Of a DNA stretch of 52,018 nt, positions 18,691 to 28,698 are shown in pieces. Position 1 is the stretch's first letter. Every line of letters starts with the position of its first letter. Below the pieces are notes generated by a model. It made no database searches and was not told the DNA's origin. It was given only the letters and a program-made list of their open reading frames with translations. Source of the stretch: an uncultured Chromatiaceae bacterium (GTDB lineage Bacteria > Pseudomonadota > Gammaproteobacteria > JAADHS01); NCBI GenBank assembly GCA_945787615.1, contig CALZJI010000152.1:1-52018 (forward strand), given 5' to 3'. The position numbers and the translations under genes are program-made.

Positions 18691-18852
18691 AGGGCCACGG
18701 AAATAAATAATTGTCCAAAGATTGCGCCGGATTTTGGCTCAGATTCAAGGCGCGGCAAGGGGCGCATAATCGCTTTATGTAACCCTTGTCGCAACACAGA
18801 AGCTGGGCCAAAAGACAAGCAAAATTGGATGATTATTTGTTTCCGCGGCCCT
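18691..18852. repeat. palindromic element family 1, copy B
   Basis: 162 bp from AGGGCCACGG to CCGCGGCCCT, foldable into one long hairpin: the left half TGTCCAAAG...GGCTCAG...GGCGCATAA faces TTATG...CTGGGCC...TTGGATGATT. It is nearly identical to copies C and D. It has no coding capacity. It is followed at once by a family 2 element, the two joined at CCCTAAGGG. Confidence 0.92.
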
Positions 18853-18853
18853 A

Positions 18854-19034
18854 AGGGCGGGCGAAAAAATAACTTCGTATTTTTCGCGCCCAGTTTTGGG
18901 TCATGTTTGGACAATCCGATTGAGCAAAACCGCGGGACTAGCCCGGCTAATTCGAGGTTTTTGCCATTGAGGATTATTCAAAGGTGGCGCGAATATGGGA
19001 TGCGAAAATCGTAAGTTATTTTTTCGCGAGCGCT
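18854..19034. repeat. palindromic element family 2, complete copy
   Basis: 181 bp with inverted ends: left AGGGCGGGCGAAAAAATAAC, right GTTATTTTTTCGCGAGCGCT. The arms pair almost throughout (for example TTTGGACAATCC with GGATTATTCAAA, and GCAAAACC with GGTTTTTGC), and the dyad centre is AGCCCGGCT at 18940-18948. No ORF. The same sequence follows family 1 copy D at the right edge of the window. Together with copy B it occupies most of the pycB-ridA gap. Confidence 0.9.
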
Positions 19035-19081
19035 AAGTGCGTCGTTGACGCATTCATAGCATTTTAGAAAGGGAGTTTTTT

Positions 19082-19471
19082 ATGTCACGAGAGGCGATCT
19101 ATACCGAAACTGCGCCGAAAGCCATCGGTACGTATTCGCAAGCCGTTAAAGTTGGAACCACGGTGTACTTATCGGGCCAGATCCCCTTGCTGCCGGAAAG
19201 TATGGAACTCGTCGATGGCGATATGGAGGCCCAGATTCGCCAGGTATTCGAGAACCTCCAAGCGGTTGCCAAAGCGGCGGGAGCGCGTTTGGCTGATGTG
19301 GCGAAGTTGAATGTGTTTCTCACGGATCTTGGTGACTTTCCTCTGGTCAATCAAGTTATGGCAAACTATTTCGTTGAGCCGTACCCGGCTCGCGCGGCCG
19401 TTGGCGTTGCGGCGTTACCCAAAGGTGCCCGGGTTGAAATGGATGCGGTACTCGTTGTTGCTGATGAGTAG
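19082..19471 (+). CDS. ridA: RidA family enamine/imine deaminase
   Basis: 129 residues, normal RidA length. It has [18 protein letters not shown] and the active-site segment [20 protein letters not shown], whose arginine binds the substrate carboxylate. It hydrolyses reactive 2-aminoacrylate and related enamines. ATG at 19082 has AAGGGAG 6 bases upstream. It precedes recG, an order also found in other gammaproteobacteria, often behind spoT, which is not here. Confidence 0.94.
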   Translation: MSREAIYTETAPKAIGTYSQAVKVGTTVYLSGQIPLLPESMELVDGDMEAQIRQVFENLQAVAKAAGARLADVAKLNVFLTDLGDFPLVNQVMANYFVEPYPARAAVGVAALPKGARVEMDAVLVVADE

Positions 19472-19522
19472 CATCAGTTGCCACATTTGACTATGAGTTA
19501 TTATCAGCGGAATAGCGATTTT

Positions 19523-19550
19523 TTGACATCGTACCGTGCGACGCTAGAAT
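19523..19550 (+). promoter_or_regulatory. sigma-70 type promoter for recG
   Basis: TTGACA (19523-19528), a 16-base spacer, then TAGAAT (19545-19550), ending 36 bases before the recG ATG. This is close to consensus. It suggests recG is also transcribed separately from ridA. Confidence 0.55.
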
Positions 19551-19586
19551 TCATACGCTAGCAAGCTTCAGCGGATTCTTTTGGCC

Positions 19587-21701
19587 ATGCCCACCTCTCT
19601 CTCTCGCAACCCCATTACTGTACTGACGGGCGTCGGCCCTCGGATGGCCGAGAGGCTCGGGCGGCTGAATATCCATACTGTTGAAGACCTCTATTTCCAT
19701 CTTCCAACCCGTTATGAAGACCGAACGCGCGTGTGGTCAATTGGGGAATTATCCGCCGGTGACACCGTATTGGTAGAGGGTACGGTTGTAGTAACCGATA
19801 TTCGCTTCGCTCGACGTCGTATGTTAGTGTCCAGGCTCCGCGACAGTAGCGGCGAAATCCTATTGAAGTATTTTCATTTTTCCTCTAGCCAAAGGGCGCG
19901 TCTTGCGCCTGGGACGCGTTTGCGTTGTTTTGGAGAGGCGCGTTTAGGCGCCGCAACGTTAGAAATGGTTCATCCTGAAACTCAGGTGCTACGCGACGCC
20001 GCGCCGTCCCTGGCTACTCACTTAACGGCGATTTACCCGGCCGTTGATGGAATCCGACAAGGGGTGTTGCGTCGATTGGTCGACCAAGCGCTAAAGCTTA
20101 CTTCAACGGTTGACCCCCTAGAGGTTATCGAAGAAGACCGCGCCTGGAATGTTGCGGAACTATTGCCTCGGGAGATATGCAAAGCGCTAGGATTGCCGAC
20201 GCTGGTTGATGCCTTACGGTTTCTCCATCAACCGCCTGTCGATGTTTCTTTGACCCTATTGAACCAAGTCCGCCATCCCGCGCAGCAGCGCCTAATCTTC
20301 GAAGAGTTACTTGCACACCATCTGAGTCTAAAGCAGCTGCGCCTACAGGTGAAAAATGAGAGCGCGCCGGCGCTAACGGCGCCCGATTCGCTAACACGCG
20401 CACTTCTAGACGCATTACCTTTCAGGTTAACGGCGGCGCAGCAACGGGCGTTGGATGAGATTCGTTCCGATATAGCGCGTCCCCATCCAATGCACCGGCT
20501 GTTGCAAGGGGATGTGGGATCCGGGAAGACATTAGTCGCTACGCTGGCGATGTTAACCGCGATAGAAGCCCGCTATCAGGCGGTGATGATGGCTCCGACA
20601 GAATTGTTGGCCGAGCAGCATTATACTAATTTGCGGCGGTGGTTGGAGCCGCTTGGGATACGTACAACATGGATCGCTGGCACTATGCAGAAAAAGGCCA
20701 GGCGCGAAACACTCGATCGGGTAGCGCGTGGAGAGGTGGCATTGGTCGTTGGAACCCATGCTTTATTCCAGGCGGACGTGTCATTTGATCGTCTAGGAAT
20801 AATTGTTATTGACGAACAGCACCGGTTCGGGGTGCACCAACGGCTCGCCCTGCGAGAGAAGCGCGCCGATGGCTCAGAATACCCGCACCAGTTGACGATG
20901 ACGGCGACACCGATTCCTCGAACGCTGGCGATGACGGCTTATGCTGACCTTGACTTATCGGTGATCGATGAAATGCCGCCAGGTCGTCAGCCCGTGGAGA
21001 CAGTTGCAGTGTCCGAGAAACGCCGCGAGGACGTGATGACTCGTATCCTCGAGGCGTGTAGGAGTGGGCGCCAGGCTTTTTGGGTCTGTACGCTTATTGA
21101 TGAATCGGAATCGTTGCAATGCCAAGCGGCGGTGGAGACGTTTCAGTGGCTGGCTGAGAGATTAACTGGGCTGCGGGTGGGGCTCGTACATGGGCGGCTA
21201 AAGTCTTTAGAGAAAGAAGCCGTGATGAATGCGTTTCGGCGCGGCGACATTGATCTGCTTGTGGCGACGACGGTGATTGAAGTGGGTGTCGATGTTGAAC
21301 AGGCCACACTGATGATCATCGAGAACGCCGAGCGGTTGGGGCTGGCTCAGCTCCACCAGTTGCGTGGCCGAGTTGGGCGCGGCACCGAGAGGAGCGTTTG
21401 TGTGCTGATGTATCGAGGACCGCTGTCCGAACCGGCACGTGCTCGCCTGGCGGTGATGCGTGATACAAATGATGGTTTTGAAATTGCGCGACGCGATCTG
21501 GCGTTGCGTGGCCCCGGTGAGGTGCTCGGAACACGGCAAAGCGGCGATTTCAATTTCCGCATAGCAGATTTGGTGAGGGATCAAGGGCTAATTCAGGAAG
21601 TCGAGAGGGGTGCTAAGTTATTGTTGAAACGGTATCCGCGCTACGTCCAGCCACTCGTTCGCCGGTGGCTGGGCGATGTTAGCCGGTACGGCGGCGTATA
21701 A
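19587..21701 (+). CDS. recG: ATP-dependent DNA helicase RecG
   Basis: 704 residues from ATG 19587 (an in-frame TTG lies 6 bases before). An N-terminal OB-fold wedge domain begins near ITVLTGVGPRMAERL. Helicase motifs follow: LLQGDVGSGKT (Walker A), APTELLAEQH, VIDEQHRFGV (the DEQH box), TMTATPIPRT, and the C-terminal VGRGTERSVC and GEVLGTRQSG. It remodels stalled forks, R-loops and Holliday junctions. Length and motifs are typical. Confidence 0.97.
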   Translation: MPTSLSRNPITVLTGVGPRMAERLGRLNIHTVEDLYFHLPTRYEDRTRVWSIGELSAGDTVLVEGTVVVTDIRFARRRMLVSRLRDSSGEILLKYFHFSSSQRARLAPGTRLRCFGEARLGAATLEMVHPETQVLRDAAPSLATHLTAIYPAVDGIRQGVLRRLVDQALKLTSTVDPLEVIEEDRAWNVAELLPREICKALGLPTLVDALRFLHQPPVDVSLTLLNQVRHPAQQRLIFEELLAHHLSLKQLRLQVKNESAPALTAPDSLTRALLDALPFRLTAAQQRALDEIRSDIARPHPMHRLLQGDVGSGKTLVATLAMLTAIEARYQAVMMAPTELLAEQHYTNLRRWLEPLGIRTTWIAGTMQKKARRETLDRVARGEVALVVGTHALFQADVSFDRLGIIVIDEQHRFGVHQRLALREKRADGSEYPHQLTMTATPIPRTLAMTAYADLDLSVIDEMPPGRQPVETVAVSEKRREDVMTRILEACRSGRQAFWVCTLIDESESLQCQAAVETFQWLAERLTGLRVGLVHGRLKSLEKEAVMNAFRRGDIDLLVATTVIEVGVDVEQATLMIIENAERLGLAQLHQLRGRVGRGTERSVCVLMYRGPLSEPARARLAVMRDTNDGFEIARRDLALRGPGEVLGTRQSGDFNFRIADLVRDQGLIQEVERGAKLLLKRYPRYVQPLVRRWLGDVSRYGGV

Positions 21702-21765
21702 TTGCGTTCGCTAGTGCTCGATCTCCCTTTTACGTTTTTAATTTTGCAGCAACGGATCAAAAAGT

Positions 21766-22335
21766 TTGAGTTTTAATAGTGAACCGGTGTGGCGTGCGTT
21801 AAAGCACGTGAGCGGAGAGAAACCACCGCCTCAATTGTTGTTTTGGCTCATGGATGCGGAGTCGTTGACGAAACGAATGCGAACTCTGTGCGGTGAGCGC
21901 TTTCGCGTGGCATTACTGCAACAGAATTGGCAGCGTCCAATGCGCAGCGAGCGCATAGCGTTGAATATGACGGAGCGCGGCGTTGGCCTAATACGACAGG
22001 TCCACCTTATGTGCGGCGACCGCCCGACCGTATTTGCGCGGACAGTTATCCCGCGAACGACGCTCCGCGGTAAACAGAGGCGCCTTGCTCAGCTCGGTAG
22101 TAAGCCGCTCGGTGAGATGCTTTTTTCCGAAAAGTCGATGCGCCGTGGGGAGGTGCAGATAGCGGCCATAACCGTTGGCCAGCGTTTGTTTAGCCAAGCG
22201 CTCGCCGACGGGGGTAAAGGCGTCACCTCTATTTGGGGTAGGCGCTCAGTGTTTTGGTTGGACAACAAGCCGCTATTAGTAAGCGAGATTTTTCTGCCGG
22301 CGTTGGATGTGGCGCTACAGAAACAGGTTACCTAA
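21766..22335 (+). CDS. ubiC: chorismate pyruvate-lyase
   Basis: 189 residues. UbiC markers are present: VHLMCGDRPTVFARTVIP, LGSKPLGEMLF and LVSEIFLPAL (E174). It converts chorismate to 4-hydroxybenzoate and pyruvate, the first step of ubiquinone synthesis. It starts with TTG at 21766; no ATG is available upstream. ubiA, the next enzyme, follows after 193 bases. Confidence 0.93.
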   Translation: MSFNSEPVWRALKHVSGEKPPPQLLFWLMDAESLTKRMRTLCGERFRVALLQQNWQRPMRSERIALNMTERGVGLIRQVHLMCGDRPTVFARTVIPRTTLRGKQRRLAQLGSKPLGEMLFSEKSMRRGEVQIAAITVGQRLFSQALADGGKGVTSIWGRRSVFWLDNKPLLVSEIFLPALDVALQKQVT

Positions 22336-22528
22336 AAATTGGAATTAGCCCTTTGGAGCGTATAGCTAAGAGACTGTGAAAAGGTTGCTGTGTTTGCGAA
22401 TACCGTGTTGGTTCTCGGCTCGGAATGCTCATTAAGTACTATGAATTTTTATTATGAGCTTCGATTTTTTGTAAAAAGCGCTTTGTCTTCACGCGCTCGC
22501 AACACGCGTTCACAGGTTTAAGTCTACA

Positions 22529-23389
22529 ATGATTCAACGTATTTTTAATTATGCATTGCTGATGCGGCTGGACCGACCCATTGGTATTCTGTTGTTGCTC
22601 TGGCCAACGATGTGGGCGCTTTGGATAGCTAGCGAAGGAAACCCCAATTGGCAAGTATTTACAGTGTTTACGTTAGGGGTTATTTTGATGCGCTCGGCCG
22701 GCTGCGTCATTAACGATTACGCTGATCGCCATATCGATCCGCACGTTCGGCGAACTCGGAACCGCCCGCTGGCGGCGGGCCTGGTGTCGCCGCGCGAGGC
22801 GCTTACGCTTTTCGTATTGTTGTGTTGTGCCGCGTTTGGGCTTGTGTTGCTTATGAATCCGTTAACTATTGCCTTGTCGTTCGGTGGTGCGTTATTGGCG
22901 AGCATTTACCCATTTATGAAGCGCTATACGTATATGCCACAGGTTGTACTTGGGGCCGCTTTCGCTTGGGCAGTGCCAATGGCATTTGCGGCGCAGACAG
23001 GAACGGTGCCGACCGTATGCTGGCTCGTTTTTATTGCCACAGTACTGTGGACCGTCGCCTACGATACGATGTATGCCATGGTTGACCGAGAGGACGATCT
23101 TCGTATTGGTGTAAAATCGACGGCGATACTATTCGGTGACGCCGACAAGCTGATTATCGGTTTTCTCCAAATGGGCGTGCTGGCTATTCTGTTCCTCGTG
23201 GGGGAACAATTGGGGATGGGTGTTTACTACTATGTTGGTCTTGCGTGTGCCACGGTGTTAGCTCTTTACCAGCAGTCTTTGATCAGGGACCGAAGTCCGG
23301 GGGGGTGTTTCAAAGCATTCCTCAACAATAATTGGTTTGGCATTGTCGTTTACGCAGGAATCCTTGTCCATTATCTCATTGATTCCTGA
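22529..23389 (+). CDS. ubiA: 4-hydroxybenzoate polyprenyltransferase
   Basis: 286 residues with about eight or nine membrane helices. The two Asp-rich motifs are NDYADRHID (62-70) and DREDD (186-190), which bind magnesium and the polyprenyl diphosphate. It attaches the isoprenoid tail to 4-hydroxybenzoate in the inner membrane. The gap upstream has a weak stem, GCTCAT with ATGAGC (22426-22461). Confidence 0.95.
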   Translation: MIQRIFNYALLMRLDRPIGILLLLWPTMWALWIASEGNPNWQVFTVFTLGVILMRSAGCVINDYADRHIDPHVRRTRNRPLAAGLVSPREALTLFVLLCCAAFGLVLLMNPLTIALSFGGALLASIYPFMKRYTYMPQVVLGAAFAWAVPMAFAAQTGTVPTVCWLVFIATVLWTVAYDTMYAMVDREDDLRIGVKSTAILFGDADKLIIGFLQMGVLAILFLVGEQLGMGVYYYVGLACATVLALYQQSLIRDRSPGGCFKAFLNNNWFGIVVYAGILVHYLIDS

Positions 23390-23534
23390 ATGGGTGGGCC
23401 TACGCCTTCATCACTGCGCTCTGGTTGGCTCAGGCGCACGTAGCGTGTAATCGCCGGACTTATCAAGGCTGCGTAGTTGTTAGGTGCGGGTTGTAACTAT
23501 ATGTTAAACAGGGAAATTTCATAGGTAAGGGGTC

Positions 23535-24506
23535 ATGCTCGAGTCGGTGCTTGCTATTGTTGTCGGTTTCGCCCTGCTGGTGTGGGGTGCCGATAGGTTT
23601 GTCGCGGGTGCGTCGGGTATTGCTCGTCATCTCGGTGTTTCGCCGCTTATTATCGGTCTTACGATCGTGGGATTCGGTACCTCTGCTCCCGAAGTACTGG
23701 TTTCGGCGGTGGCCGCGTTTGAGGGTAACCGCGGTTTGGGCGTCGGAAACGCGTTGGGCTCCAATATTGCCAATGTGGCGTTGGTGGTTGGTGCGACGGC
23801 TTTGGTTATGCCATTGTTGGTACAGTCAAACGTATTACGCCGAGAATTTCCGGTCCTTCTTGTGACGATGTTTGCTGTGCTGGCACTGCTTTGGGACAAA
23901 GAGCTGAGCCGTATAGATGGTGTGCTGCTGATTTCTGGAATGATCGTAATGATTGTACTCGTTGTAAGAATCGGGCAAAAATCTCAAGTCGATGATCCGC
24001 TGGCCGCCGAGTTTAATCTCGAAATACCGCCTCCTCTGAAGATGAGTTACTCCGCTGCCTGGTTCGCGCTAGGACTGGTAACACTTTTAGTCAGTTCGCA
24101 AGCGCTTGTGTGGGGTGCGAGTAATGTTGCCCAAGCGATGGGGATCAGTGATCTCGTTATTGGTCTGACTATTGTTGCCATAGGCACAAGCCTTCCTGAA
24201 CTGGCCGCATCAATAATGGGCGCCTTGAAGAACGAACACGATATTGCCATTGGCAATATCATCGGTTCCAACATGTTTAATATTCTTGCGGTTATGGCTA
24301 TGCCAGGCCTTATCGAACCGGGTGCTATTGAACCGCAAGTTTTATCGCGAGATTATCCTTTGATGTTGGTGCTTACCCTCGCGCTCTGGGCGATGGCGCA
24401 CGGCATGCACGGTCGACCGGGTAAAGTCACTCGTACTGAGGGCGGATTCCTGTTGGCGGCATATATTAGTTATTTAGTTTGGTTGTACATGACCGAAGTC
24501 GCGTAA
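23535..24506 (+). CDS. CaxA/YrbG-like sodium/calcium exchanger
   Basis: 323 residues of membrane protein, about ten helices, with two inverted alpha repeats: GFGTSAPEVLVS ... GNALGSNIANV and AIGTSLPELAAS ... GNIIGSNMFNIL. These are the ion-binding repeats of the Ca2+/cation antiporter superfamily. It sits directly before kdsD, as E. coli yrbG does, so it is the YrbG orthologue by position. The ion carried has not been firmly shown for this branch. The start ATG at 23535 has AAGGGG 4-9 bases upstream. Confidence 0.9.
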   Translation: MLESVLAIVVGFALLVWGADRFVAGASGIARHLGVSPLIIGLTIVGFGTSAPEVLVSAVAAFEGNRGLGVGNALGSNIANVALVVGATALVMPLLVQSNVLRREFPVLLVTMFAVLALLWDKELSRIDGVLLISGMIVMIVLVVRIGQKSQVDDPLAAEFNLEIPPPLKMSYSAAWFALGLVTLLVSSQALVWGASNVAQAMGISDLVIGLTIVAIGTSLPELAASIMGALKNEHDIAIGNIIGSNMFNILAVMAMPGLIEPGAIEPQVLSRDYPLMLVLTLALWAMAHGMHGRPGKVTRTEGGFLLAAYISYLVWLYMTEVA

Positions 24507-24663
24507 AGTAGTGCAAGGGTAGTGGTTTGTGAGCAACGTGTTTCCGCAGGTGGGACGGTTTAATGTGTTGAGCGTGTAATGTGGTGGCGGCCTCACCACT
24601 ATGGGCAAAGATCACGCGCGGGTGACCGGGTCTGGTGAGTAATATAAAAACTGAGGGAATAGA

Positions 24664-25662
24664 TTGAAACGGCTCGAAAAGACGGCAGTCAAGGATGTTC
24701 GAAAATTGCGGGAGCTGGGACTGGCCGTAATCGAAACGGAAGCAAAAGCCGTTGCCGCGCTTGCCGCGCAGGTGGACGAGAATTTCGTCAATGCGTGTCG
24801 CCATATGCTTGCGTGCTCCGGGCGTATTGTTGTGCTTGGTATGGGTAAGTCGGGGCATATCGGCGGCAAGATTGCGGCCACCCTGGCTAGTACTGGAAGC
24901 CCCGCGTTCTTTGTTCATCCAGGTGAGGCGAGCCACGGGGACTTGGGCATGATTACCAGCAAAGACGTCGTCATAGCCATATCAAACTCAGGGGAAACCG
25001 AGGAGATATTAACTATTTTACCCATCATTAAACGTCTGAATGTCCCTTTGATTGCCTTGACAGGCAGCCCATCGTCGACGCTGGCGACCAGCGCGACGGT
25101 TCACATTAATGTCGGCGTTGAGCAGGAAGCATGTCCGCTTGGCCTGGCGCCAACGTCGAGTACCACCGCAACGCTTGCCATGGGTGATGCGTTGGCGGTT
25201 GCATTGCTCGAAGCACGCGGTTTCACGGCCGATGATTTCGCGCATTCCCATCCTGGCGGGCGCTTGGGGCGACGATTACTCCTCCATATTAGCGATATTA
25301 TGCACACGGGTGAGGGGATCCCTGCCGTAGCCTACGACGCGCCGTTGAAAGAGGGGCTAGTGGAAATGAGCAAGAAGGGTCTAGGTATGACTGCAGTGGT
25401 TGATGAACAACGTCGGGTAATGGGTGTCTTTACCGACGGTGACTTACGTCGGACACTGGATCACGGCGTCGATTTTCATCGCGCAATGATCGCGGACGTT
25501 ATGACAACGAATTGTAAGACCGTCGACCATGACATTCTTGCCGCCGAAGCCTTGCAAATAATGGAGTCAAGTAAGATCAACGGGCTTTTGGTCATTGATG
25601 AGAATAACAAGCTCGTCGGTGTACTGAATATGCATGATTTGTTGCGCGCCGGGGTTGTTTAA
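24664..25662 (+). CDS. kdsD: arabinose-5-phosphate isomerase
   Basis: 332 residues: a SIS domain with LGMGKSGHIGGKIAATLAST and HPGEASHGDLGMI, then two CBS domains (about 210-332). It makes D-arabinose 5-phosphate from ribulose 5-phosphate for Kdo synthesis. It starts with TTG at 24664 preceded by GAGGGAA at good spacing. kdsC follows by 21 bases, starting the Kdo/LPS export operon. Confidence 0.95.
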   Translation: MKRLEKTAVKDVRKLRELGLAVIETEAKAVAALAAQVDENFVNACRHMLACSGRIVVLGMGKSGHIGGKIAATLASTGSPAFFVHPGEASHGDLGMITSKDVVIAISNSGETEEILTILPIIKRLNVPLIALTGSPSSTLATSATVHINVGVEQEACPLGLAPTSSTTATLAMGDALAVALLEARGFTADDFAHSHPGGRLGRRLLLHISDIMHTGEGIPAVAYDAPLKEGLVEMSKKGLGMTAVVDEQRRVMGVFTDGDLRRTLDHGVDFHRAMIADVMTTNCKTVDHDILAAEALQIMESSKINGLLVIDENNKLVGVLNMHDLLRAGVV

Positions 25663-25683
25663 AGCGGACGGAGAGCACTTTTT

Positions 25684-26217
25684 ATGGACGATGCTTACAC
25701 GCGCGCAGAGAAGATCAAGTTAGTCATTTTTGATGTAGACGGCGTACTTACTGACGGTCGTCTATATTACGCTCATGACGGACGGGAATTAAAAGTGTTT
25801 CATTCTCGCGACGGACACGGCATGAAGATGTTGCGCCAAAGCGGGGTCGAGATCGCGATCATTAGTGCACGCGTCTCGCAAGCCGTGGCCCACCGGATGG
25901 CGAATCTTGGTATTGTCCACGTTTACCAGGGTCAGTTGGAAAAATTACCGGCTTTTGAGGCGTTGTTGGAGAAACTGGCGCTGGATTCGAGCCAAGTCGC
26001 GTACGTCGGTGACGACGTTGTGGACTTGCCCGTGATGATGCGGGTGGGTTTTGCTATTGCGGTGGCGGATGCCCACGAGGCGGTTGTTGCCCGTTCTCAT
26101 TGGCAAACCCCTAGTGTCGGAGGACATGGCGCTGCCCGAGAAGTTTGTGAAATGATAATGAAAGCGCAAGGTACCTATCAAAACCTCTTGCAGCAGTACC
26201 TTCACGTTGATACATAG
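25684..26217 (+). CDS. kdsC: Kdo-8-phosphate phosphatase
   Basis: 177 residues, a HAD phosphatase without a cap domain. Motif I is FDVDGVLTDG (D17, D19) and the motif IV region is YVGDDVVDLPVM. It dephosphorylates Kdo 8-phosphate and acts as a tetramer. Its place between kdsD and lptC is the standard arrangement. Confidence 0.96.
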   Translation: MDDAYTRAEKIKLVIFDVDGVLTDGRLYYAHDGRELKVFHSRDGHGMKMLRQSGVEIAIISARVSQAVAHRMANLGIVHVYQGQLEKLPAFEALLEKLALDSSQVAYVGDDVVDLPVMMRVGFAIAVADAHEAVVARSHWQTPSVGGHGAAREVCEMIMKAQGTYQNLLQQYLHVDT

Positions 26218-26235
26218 TGAGGTTTCGGCGGTTGC

Positions 26236-26820
26236 ATGGTAATAATAGGGCGTAATCTAGCGCAAGAAAGCGTGAAGATAGTGGCGCTTCTGACGCTTGT
26301 AGGAATCTCTTGGTGGTTACTGGATCAAAATCGCTCTGCGCCGTCGGAGGGCGTGAGCGACGACGCACAAGAGCCGGATGCATTCATACGCGATTTTGTG
26401 GCGACTACGACAGATAATGCGGGCAGACCTCAGTATCGGCTCGAGGCGCAGAGCATGGTCCACTATCCTCACAACGACACCTCCGAAATGGAGAAACCCT
26501 ATCTCACGTTGTACAGGGAGGATGAACTTCCCTGGTATGTCCGAGCCGAGCGCGGCCTGATAGCTCCTCAAGGCGAAACTGTATTTCTGTTGGGAAAGGT
26601 TTACATGGAGCATGAAGACGGAAGGGGGCGCCAGCTGCAAGTGCATACCCATGATTTAGAAATTTATCCGGATGACCAATACGCTGAAACGGATCAAAAA
26701 GTGACTATCTTGCATGACCTGGGTACGACCCACGGTATTGGGCTCGAAGCTTTCCTTCGAGAGGGTCGGTTATCACTGCTTACCAATGTAAAAGGAGAAT
26801 ATGATCCAACACCTAAGTAG
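26236..26820 (+). CDS. lptC: LPS export protein LptC
   Basis: 194 residues: one N-terminal membrane helix (about 13-30) and a periplasmic beta-jellyroll domain. Family features include the DFVATTTDNAGRPQYRLEA strand region and the LTNVKGEY C-terminus. It sits in the inner membrane with LptBFG and passes LPS to LptA. It overlaps lptA by 20 bases. Confidence 0.93.
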   Translation: MVIIGRNLAQESVKIVALLTLVGISWWLLDQNRSAPSEGVSDDAQEPDAFIRDFVATTTDNAGRPQYRLEAQSMVHYPHNDTSEMEKPYLTLYREDELPWYVRAERGLIAPQGETVFLLGKVYMEHEDGRGRQLQVHTHDLEIYPDDQYAETDQKVTILHDLGTTHGIGLEAFLREGRLSLLTNVKGEYDPTPK

Positions 26821-27358
26821 CCTATGGCGCTGGACAATAATCTTAACGATAGTGTTTTCCGGTAAGGCGATCGCGCTGTCCAGTGACCGAGAACAGCCTG
26901 TAAAAATCGAGGCAGACCGGCTCGACGTGGATGACGTCCAAGGAATCAGTACCTATCGCGGCAACGTTATCGTTACTCAAGGCTCGTTAACCCTGAAAGC
27001 TGATGTAATTGTCATCCGTACCACCAAGCGGCGGGCCTTAAACCGTATTGAAGCGAGCGGAAATCCAGCGCTGTTTAGTCAATTAATGGACGAAACAGGT
27101 GCGCAACTGCGTGGCCAAGCCCAGCGAATCGAATATGATGTTAGCGACGAGTATGTCTTGTTTAACGGATTGGCCCATTTCTGGCATTGCGGCGACGAAT
27201 TCTCAGGGAATCGCGTTGAGTATTTCGCTAAACAAGAACTGGTTAAGGCGAGTAAAGCAACCAGTGGTGAAGAGCGGGTCCACGTGGTTCTGCAGCCACG
27301 CCCCGAAAACAGTGACCAAGGGGAGCGGCCGTGTGATACGACGCAGGACCCGCCGTGA
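26801..27358 (+). CDS. lptA: periplasmic LPS transport protein LptA
   Basis: 185 residues with a signal peptide (about 1-26, cleavage near AIA-LS) and an OstA/LptA beta-jellyroll: [25 protein letters not shown] and [14 protein letters not shown]. It forms the periplasmic bridge for LPS. ATG at 26801 has AAGGAG just upstream, inside lptC. The C-terminal tail (about 165-185) is hydrophilic and low complexity. It overlaps lptB by 4 bases. Confidence 0.94.
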   Translation: MIQHLSSLWRWTIILTIVFSGKAIALSSDREQPVKIEADRLDVDDVQGISTYRGNVIVTQGSLTLKADVIVIRTTKRRALNRIEASGNPALFSQLMDETGAQLRGQAQRIEYDVSDEYVLFNGLAHFWHCGDEFSGNRVEYFAKQELVKASKATSGEERVHVVLQPRPENSDQGERPCDTTQDPP

Positions 27359-28080
27359 GCGTACTTGCAGTGAAGCATCTTGCTAAGCGTTATCGGTCAC
27401 GGGCCGTTGTGAATGATGTCTCCCTTGACGTTAACAGTGGCGAGATCGTGGGTTTGCTGGGGCCTAACGGTGCCGGCAAAACGACCTGTTTTTACATGAT
27501 CGTCGGTCTAATAACGTGCGATGAGGGCGCCATCATTCTCGATGGCCATGATATTAAAGATTATCCCATGCACGCGCGCGCGCGGATGGGCGTGGGTTAT
27601 TTACCTCAGGAGCCGTCAGTATTTCGAAAACTAACGGTTGCGGAGAATATCATGGCTATTTTAGAAGCTGTTCCAGGGCTCAATAGAGATCAACGGCATA
27701 CACGCCTTGAAGAATTGCTCCAAGAACTCCATATTACACATATACGCGATAGTTTAGGTATGAGCTTGTCGGGCGGCGAGCGACGCAGAGTGGAGATTTC
27801 TCGCGCGTTGGCGACCCGGCCGCGTTTTCTGTTGCTGGATGAGCCTTTCGCCGGAGTCGATCCAATTTCCGTTCTCGATATACAAGGCATAGTAAAACAA
27901 CTGCGTAATAGTGGGATAGGCGTGCTTATTACTGATCATAATGTGAGGGAAACCTTGGGGATCTGCGAAAGAGCCTACATCGTCAGTGAGGGTGGAGTGA
28001 TCGCCGACGGTGCGCCCGAGCATATTCTCAGTAATCATAAGGTTAGGGAAGTGTATCTCGGAGAAAATTTCCGTTTGTGA
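27355..28080 (+). CDS. lptB: LPS export ABC ATPase LptB
   Basis: 241 residues. Walker A is GPNGAGKTT (36-44), the signature is [15 protein letters not shown], Walker B is [12 protein letters not shown], and the H-loop is in LITDHNVRE. It powers LPS extraction with LptFG. The start is GTG in the GTGA overlap with lptA. The C-terminus [12 protein letters not shown] is typical of LptB. rpoN follows, but only after a 618-base gap. Confidence 0.97.
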   Translation: MSVLAVKHLAKRYRSRAVVNDVSLDVNSGEIVGLLGPNGAGKTTCFYMIVGLITCDEGAIILDGHDIKDYPMHARARMGVGYLPQEPSVFRKLTVAENIMAILEAVPGLNRDQRHTRLEELLQELHITHIRDSLGMSLSGGERRRVEISRALATRPRFLLLDEPFAGVDPISVLDIQGIVKQLRNSGIGVLITDHNVRETLGICERAYIVSEGGVIADGAPEHILSNHKVREVYLGENFRL

Positions 28081-28698
28081 GAGGCTGGCCCGCATTGCTC
28101 GCAGGGACGTGTGAAAATCGCGAAGACCCTGTGAGAGATGGAAGATCCCGTGAGAGATGTGGGCTAGGATGGCGCCACCTTATTGTCGGTCAACTGTGCA
28201 GGTTGCTTAGGGGCTGAAGGGTGTCGCGCTTTGTCCGAAAACAATAAATAGAGTCGACGATAAAGTCTAACCGTCTCTTCGGTGGAGTGCTATGGTGTAG
28301 ACGCTGATTTGCAAAGGCGAATACGGTAAAATGGCATTTAAGGTGTATGATTTATGTCTGGGTAGGTTAAATGTGACCCAGTACGGCGATACAGTCATAA
28401 CATTTTGTTTTTGATCGCAAAAGTACTTTGCCGACGAAAGCAGAGGAGGATTCATAAGATCTGCGTCGCTAGGATCACGCCGACTTTAAAAATAGATGTT
28501 ACTGGTCAGCACAACGTAGAAATAACGTAAAAAATATTGAGCAAATATTTCAGATTACCTCTTTTTGGTTTCAGAGCAAGGATAAATACCGATGCATGGG
28601 CAGTTCCGACGCCGTGCTCGATCCCGAGAGAGGTGAACTGAATAGTCGCAAGAAATTTAGCGAGTTTTTAGTGCGTATGCGAGGCAAACAGAAATAGC
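28081..28698. other. long lptB-rpoN spacer
   Basis: 618 bases with no supportable gene. In enterics these genes are almost adjacent. It contains a tandem 19-base pair of units (28122-28140 and 28141-28159) each ending GTGAGAGATG, and an AT-rich stretch at 28490-28570 that may hold the rpoN promoter. No sigma-54 GG-N10-GC site was recognised. Confidence 0.4.
28122..28159. repeat. 19-bp tandem pair
   Basis: Units 28122-28140 and 28141-28159 both begin GAAGA and end GTGAGAGATG, with 17 of 19 bases the same. They lie 42 bases after the lptB stop. Function unknown; slippage is the simplest origin. Confidence 0.7.
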
